Source: CAZJHX01 sp964545715 (lineage in GTDB: Bacteria > Myxococcota_A > UBA9042 > GCA-2863065). From it: 43,533 bases of DNA. The notes below the pieces were generated by a model, which worked only from the letters and a program-made list of their open reading frames with translations, did no database searches and was not told where the DNA came from. Below, one piece after another: positions 40,197 through 43,533 of the stretch. How positions within the stretch are numbered: the stretch's first letter is position 1; every line of letters begins with the position of its first letter. Made by a program: the position numbers and the translations under genes. The stretch covers positions 1-43,533 of the forward strand of contig CAZJHX010000090.1 of NCBI GenBank assembly GCA_964545715.1, in the 5' to 3' direction.

Positions 40197-41444
40197 CTAC
40201 CCTGCTTCAGCGGGTGGATCCCGCTCCAGATCGGCCAAAACATCCGTGAGTATGTCAACTGCCGCTTTGATATGCGAGCGTTGAGCAATAAGCGGCGGGA
40301 GAAAACGTAACGTGTTGGTGTTGAGCTTGTTGACGAGCAGGCCACGCTTCGTGCATCGCTCCAACGCTGCAGGCGCCCACGGCTTGTCGAAGCCGAGCCC
40401 CTGAATGAAGCCGCGGCCTCGCGAACCCGTCACGAAGTCAAAGCGGTCTTTCAGTCCATCCAGCTGCTTGCCGAACCACGCGCCCGTCGCCGCCACATGG
40501 TCCAGCAGGCTGTCGTCCTCGATGACCTCCAGGACGGCCAGCGCCGTCCGGCAGGCGACCGCGTTTCCGCTGAACGTCGACCCATGGGAGCCCGGTTGGA
40601 ACCCAGGCGCGCACGTCTGGTTGGAGATGATCGCGCCGATCGGCAGCCCGCCGCCCAGCGCCTTGGCCAGCGTCACGATGTCGGGCTTCACGTTCTCCTG
40701 TTCGTACGCGAAGAACGTGCCCGTGCGCCCGCAGCCCACCTGCACCTCGTCCAAAATCAGCAGGGCCCCGCGCTCTTCGCACAGGCGCTTGACCGCGGAC
40801 AGAAATCCGGGCTCCGCGGTGTACAGCCCGCCCTCCGCCTGGATCGGCTCCACGATCACCGCGCACGTCTTGTCGTCGACCAGCTTCGACACCGAGTCGA
40901 GATCGTTGAAGTCCGCGTATTTGAAGCCCCCGATCAGCGGCTTGAAGCCGTCGTGGTACTTCGGCTGGCCGGTCGCCGTCAGCGCGCCGAGCGTGCGCCC
41001 GTGAAACGAGCTTTTGAACGACACGAACCCCGTGCGTTTCGGCTGCTCCAGCACCTTGACCGCGTACCGCCGCGCCAGCTTGATCGCGGCCTCGACCGCC
41101 TCGGCGCCGCTGTTGCACAGGAAAACGCGGCCGTCGCCGTACCGATCCGCCAGCGCCTGGCTCAGCAGGATCTGCGGCTCGTTGAAGTACAGGTTGGACA
41201 CGTGCCAGAGCTGGCGCAGCTGCCGGGTGGCCGCGTTGATCAGCCGCGGGTGGCTGTAGCCGAGCCCGTTGACTGCGATGCCGCCCACGAAATCCAGGTA
41301 GCGTGCGCCCGCGCGATCCCACGCGTACATCCCTTCACCGCGCACCAGCACAACGGGCGCCTGGCGAAAGTTCAGCGACATGCTGCGGCGGCCGATTTCG
41401 ACCATCTCTTCCTGGCTCAGCCCGTGGTTAAAAGAATCACTCAA
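40197..41444 (-). CDS. argD: class III aminotransferase, acetylornithine transaminase type
   Basis: PLP enzyme of arginine synthesis converting N-acetylglutamate semialdehyde to acetylornithine; ornithine or succinyl-diaminopimelate activity cannot be excluded. 415 aa. Motifs: YLDFVGGIAVNGLGYSHP, FLCNSGAEAVEAAIKLAR (phosphate site), SFHGRTLGALTATGQ, EPIQAEGG, LILDEVQVGCGRTG (PLP-binding Asp) and the Schiff-base Lys in TLAKALGGGLPIGA. The TTG start overlaps the hslU stop (TTGA). Linkage to hslVU is not the standard gene order. Confidence 0.88.
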   Translation of the reverse strand: MSDSFNHGLSQEEMVEIGRRSMSLNFRQAPVVLVRGEGMYAWDRAGARYLDFVGGIAVNGLGYSHPRLINAATRQLRQLWHVSNLYFNEPQILLSQALADRYGDGRVFLCNSGAEAVEAAIKLARRYAVKVLEQPKRTGFVSFKSSFHGRTLGALTATGQPKYHDGFKPLIGGFKYADFNDLDSVSKLVDDKTCAVIVEPIQAEGGLYTAEPGFLSAVKRLCEERGALLILDEVQVGCGRTGTFFAYEQENVKPDIVTLAKALGGGLPIGAIISNQTCAPGFQPGSHGSTFSGNAVACRTALAVLEVIEDDSLLDHVAATGAWFGKQLDGLKDRFDFVTGSRGRGFIQGLGFDKPWAPAALERCTKRGLLVNKLNTNTLRFLPPLIAQRSHIKAAVDILTDVLADLERDPPAEAG

Positions 41445-42826
41445 AGGATATACCTCTCCAGATCCTGGTCCTCGATGATCCCGGCAAGCTGCTCTTCGAC
41501 AAAGGCCTTGTCGATGACGATCGGCTCGTTGGGCATCTCCGGCGCGCGAAACGACAGGTCCTCCAACAGCTTCTCCATTACCGTATGCAGCCGTCGCGCG
41601 CCGATGTTCTCCGCACGTTTGTTCACGTCCGCCGCGATTTGCGCGATGGCGAGCAGCGCGTCGTCCTTGAAGTCCAGCGCCAGCCCTTCCGTAGCCAGCA
41701 GCGCCTCGTACTGCCGCGGCAGTGAGTTTTCCGGCTCCGTCAGGATACGCAGCAGGTCGTCCTTGCCAAGCGACTCCAGCTCTACGCGAATGGGAAAGCG
41801 GCCCTGCAGCTCTGGAATCAGGTCTGTGACCTTGCTGACGTGAAACGCCCCCGCCGCCACGAACAGCACATGGTCGGTGCGCACCTGGCCGTACTTGGTC
41901 GACACCGTCGAGCCCTCGATGATCGGCAGCAGGTCGCGCTGCACACCCTCGCGGCTGACATCGGGGCCCTTGCCGCTCTCGCGCCCGGCCACCTTATCGA
42001 TCTCGTCGATAAAGATGATGCCCGTCTCTTCCGCGCGCACCTTGGCCACCCGCACGATGCGCTCGGTGTCCATCAGCTTCTGCGCCTCCTCCTCCAAAAA
42101 TAGCTCCAGGGCGTCGCCTACCGGCACGTCACGGGCGCGCGTCTTCTTGGGAAAGACGTTCTGGAACATGTCCTGAAACTGGATGCCCATCTCCTCGACG
42201 CCGCCCTGGCTCGAGAAGATCTCCAGGCTCGGGAAGTTCTTCTCGGTCGTCTCCACCGAGACCCGGCGGTCGTCCAGCGTGCCCGCCTCCAGCATCTCCC
42301 GAAACTTGTTGCGCGTGTTCTGGGCGCGTGCGGCCGTCTCGTCGGTGGGCGCGTCCTTCTCGAAGCCGTGGGTAGGGTCTATCGGGCCCACCAGCAGGTC
42401 CAGGATGCGCTCGATCGCCGCAGCGCGCGCGCGATCGGTCACGCTCTCCCGCTCCTCTTTCTTCACCATGGCCACGGCCCTCTCGACCAGGTCGCGCACC
42501 ATGGACTCCACGTCGCGCCCGACGTAGCCGACCTCGGTGAACTTGCTGGCCTCCACCTTCACAAACGGAGCCCGCGCCAGCTTGGACAGGCGTCGCGCGA
42601 TCTCGGTCTTGCCGACGCCGGTAGTGCCGATCATGATGATGTTCTTGGGATAGATCTCGTCCTGCATCGGCTGCGGGACCAGCCGGCGGCGCCACCGATT
42701 TCGCAGAGCCACCGACACGGCCTTCTTGGCGTCGCGCTGCCCGACGATGTAGCGGTCCAGCTCGCCGACGAGCTCCCGCGGGGTGAACGAACTCTCGACC
42801 GGGATTTCGCTGTCGTGCGCTGTCAT
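41441..42826 (-). CDS. hslU: HslU ATPase of the HslUV protease
   Basis: AAA+ unfoldase that feeds substrates to HslV. 461 aa. N domain FTPRELVGELDRYIVGQRDAKKAV, Walker A GTTGVGKTE, pore motif VGYVGRDVESMVRDL, a large I domain (about 115-240), Walker B IIFIDEIDK, and sensor/arginine-finger region ELQGRFPIRVEL. The C-terminal tail DLERYIL is the type that inserts between HslV subunits. It overlaps hslV and argD by 4 nt each. Confidence 0.98.
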   Translation of the reverse strand: MTAHDSEIPVESSFTPRELVGELDRYIVGQRDAKKAVSVALRNRWRRRLVPQPMQDEIYPKNIIMIGTTGVGKTEIARRLSKLARAPFVKVEASKFTEVGYVGRDVESMVRDLVERAVAMVKKEERESVTDRARAAAIERILDLLVGPIDPTHGFEKDAPTDETAARAQNTRNKFREMLEAGTLDDRRVSVETTEKNFPSLEIFSSQGGVEEMGIQFQDMFQNVFPKKTRARDVPVGDALELFLEEEAQKLMDTERIVRVAKVRAEETGIIFIDEIDKVAGRESGKGPDVSREGVQRDLLPIIEGSTVSTKYGQVRTDHVLFVAAGAFHVSKVTDLIPELQGRFPIRVELESLGKDDLLRILTEPENSLPRQYEALLATEGLALDFKDDALLAIAQIAADVNKRAENIGARRLHTVMEKLLEDLSFRAPEMPNEPIVIDKAFVEEQLAGIIEDQDLERYIL

Positions 42827-43365
42827 CGCGCCTCCTCCAGGACTTCTATGGAGATATTGTCGTTGGTGTAGATGCAGATCTCCGCGGCCAGCAGCAGCGC
42901 CTCTTTGGCCACCTGCTCAGCGCTCATGTCGGGCGCGTGTTTCACCATGGCCCGCGCCGCCGCCAGCGCATAGTCGCCGCCTGACCCGATGGCGATCACG
43001 TCGCCGTCGGGGTCGATCACGTCGCCGGTGCCCGAGATCAGCAGCGTCTTTTTGCGGTTCACGGCCAGGATGATCGCCTCGAGCCGCCGCAGCGCCTTGT
43101 CCATGCGCCAGTCCTTGGCCAGCTCCACCGCCGCGCGCGTCAGGTTGCCGTTGAAGTCCTTCAGCTTGCCCTCGAACCGCTCAAACAGCGTGAAGGCGTC
43201 GGCGGTCGACCCGGCAAAGCCCACGATCACCTCGCCGTCCAGCAGCGTGCGGATCTTGGACGCAGTGCCCTTGACCACCGTATGGCCGCGAGAGACCTGC
43301 CCGTCCCCGCCGATGGCGACTGTGCCGTTGTGCCTGACGGCGATAATCGTGGTGCCTTTGAACAT
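42823..43365 (-). CDS. hslV: HslV peptidase of the HslUV protease
   Basis: Threonine protease of the proteasome beta fold. 180 aa; MFKG is removed to expose Thr5 in TTIIAVRHNG as nucleophile. GDGQVSRG, GFAGSTADAFTLFERFE and AIGSGGDYALAAA are the family blocks. The Shine-Dalgarno AGGAG overlaps the stop of xerC and sits 5 nt before ATG. The stop overlaps hslU as ATGA. The order xerC-hslV-hslU is a classic arrangement. Confidence 0.98.
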   Translation of the reverse strand: MFKGTTIIAVRHNGTVAIGGDGQVSRGHTVVKGTASKIRTLLDGEVIVGFAGSTADAFTLFERFEGKLKDFNGNLTRAAVELAKDWRMDKALRRLEAIILAVNRKKTLLISGTGDVIDPDGDVIAIGSGGDYALAAARAMVKHAPDMSAEQVAKEALLLAAEICIYTNDNISIEVLEEAR

Positions 43366-43373
43366 GAGGTCTC

Positions 43374-43533
43374 CTAAGAGTCGTCGCGAGCGCGCGGGTG
43401 CGCGTCATCGTACACGCGCATGAGCTTCTCCAGGCTGACCTGGGTGTAGCGTTGGGTGGTCGCCAGGCTCTTGTGGCCCAGAAACTCTTGTATGTGGCGC
43501 AGCTCCGCGCCGGCATCCAGCAGAACCCTCGCC
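43374..43533 (-). CDS. xerC: tyrosine recombinase XerC, C-terminal end only (5' part outside window)
   Basis: The last 52 residues are visible: ARVLLDAGAELRHIQEFLGH, then KSLATTQRYTQVSLEKLM and RVYDDAHPRARDDS. The LGH histidine and the nucleophile Tyr (in TTQRYTQ) are conserved, and the terminal VYDxAHPRA is characteristic of XerC rather than phage integrases. It acts in chromosome dimer resolution at dif with XerD. Position upstream of hslV supports the assignment. The start and the Arg catalytic residues are outside the window. Confidence 0.9.
   Translation of the reverse strand, partial: ARVLLDAGAELRHIQEFLGHKSLATTQRYTQVSLEKLMRVYDDAHPRARDDS

Noticed and set aside
43374..43533. Phage or integron integrase marking a mobile element
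   Set aside because: The C-terminus matches XerC (VYDxAHPRA), and the gene precedes hslVU in the normal chromosomal order. No attachment-site repeats or mobile genes lie nearby.

Overview
High-GC chromosomal window (roughly 65 percent by eye), almost entirely coding, from a Gram-negative bacterium. Evidence for a Gram-negative cell is an OmpA-like lipoprotein, a TonB-dependent receptor, LspA/Lgt and many lipobox signal peptides. The abundance of large unknown lipoproteins, thrombospondin type 3 repeats, Pro/Ala/Lys-rich tethers and MshEN/PilB-like and ResB/CcsA-like proteins suggests a Myxococcota/Bradymonadales-type lineage (former deltaproteobacteria). That placement is an inference; no rRNA gene is present.

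Layout. (1) 1-10993, minus: a tightly packed run from a DUF4398-type lipoprotein and an OmpA/TSP3 lipoprotein through trpS, uppP, manC, a phosphomannomutase, gatC-gatA-gatB and mtnA, then rplU-rpmA from their own promoter. L27 carries a long histone-H1-like tail that runs off the window. (2) 11080-13101, plus: lspA and lgt, both with extra extracytoplasmic insertions. (3) 13102-13469: the only non-coding stretch over 300 bases, rich in hairpins. (4) 13470-17062, minus: a 721-aa lipoprotein and a CorC/CNNM-type transporter. (5) 17204-21438, plus: a 660-aa lipoprotein, a lipid-kinase-like protein and hemW. (6) 21447-23501, minus: a Cys-module lipoprotein and a short secreted paralogue of its C-terminal domain. 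(7) 23608-32219, plus: five translationally coupled genes (PPC-repeat lipoprotein, Cys-rich lipoprotein, DUF4159 protein, vWA/GATase-like membrane protein, TonB-dependent receptor), the best candidate for an undescribed envelope system. (8) 32216-35207, minus: tetraheme cytochrome c, ResB-like and CcsA-like cytochrome assembly proteins. (9) 35306-38499, plus: coaE, an atypical SDR, and a PilB/GspE relative with degenerate ATPase motifs but intact-looking MshEN (c-di-GMP-type) repeats. (10) 38502-43533, minus: xerC (partial)-hslV-hslU-argD-acidic regulator-like protein-UPF0158 protein.

Themes. Lipoprotein biogenesis (lgt, lspA) sits among at least seven predicted lipoproteins. A short four-cysteine module recurs in several of them and, loosely, inside Lgt. 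Many genes overlap by 1, 4 or 8 nt, often with GTG or TTG starts. Two genes (coaE and the lipid kinase) seem to lack a suitable ATG/GTG/TTG start but have an ATC at ideal distance from a Shine-Dalgarno sequence. All functional statements rest on motif recognition by reading; no database search was run.
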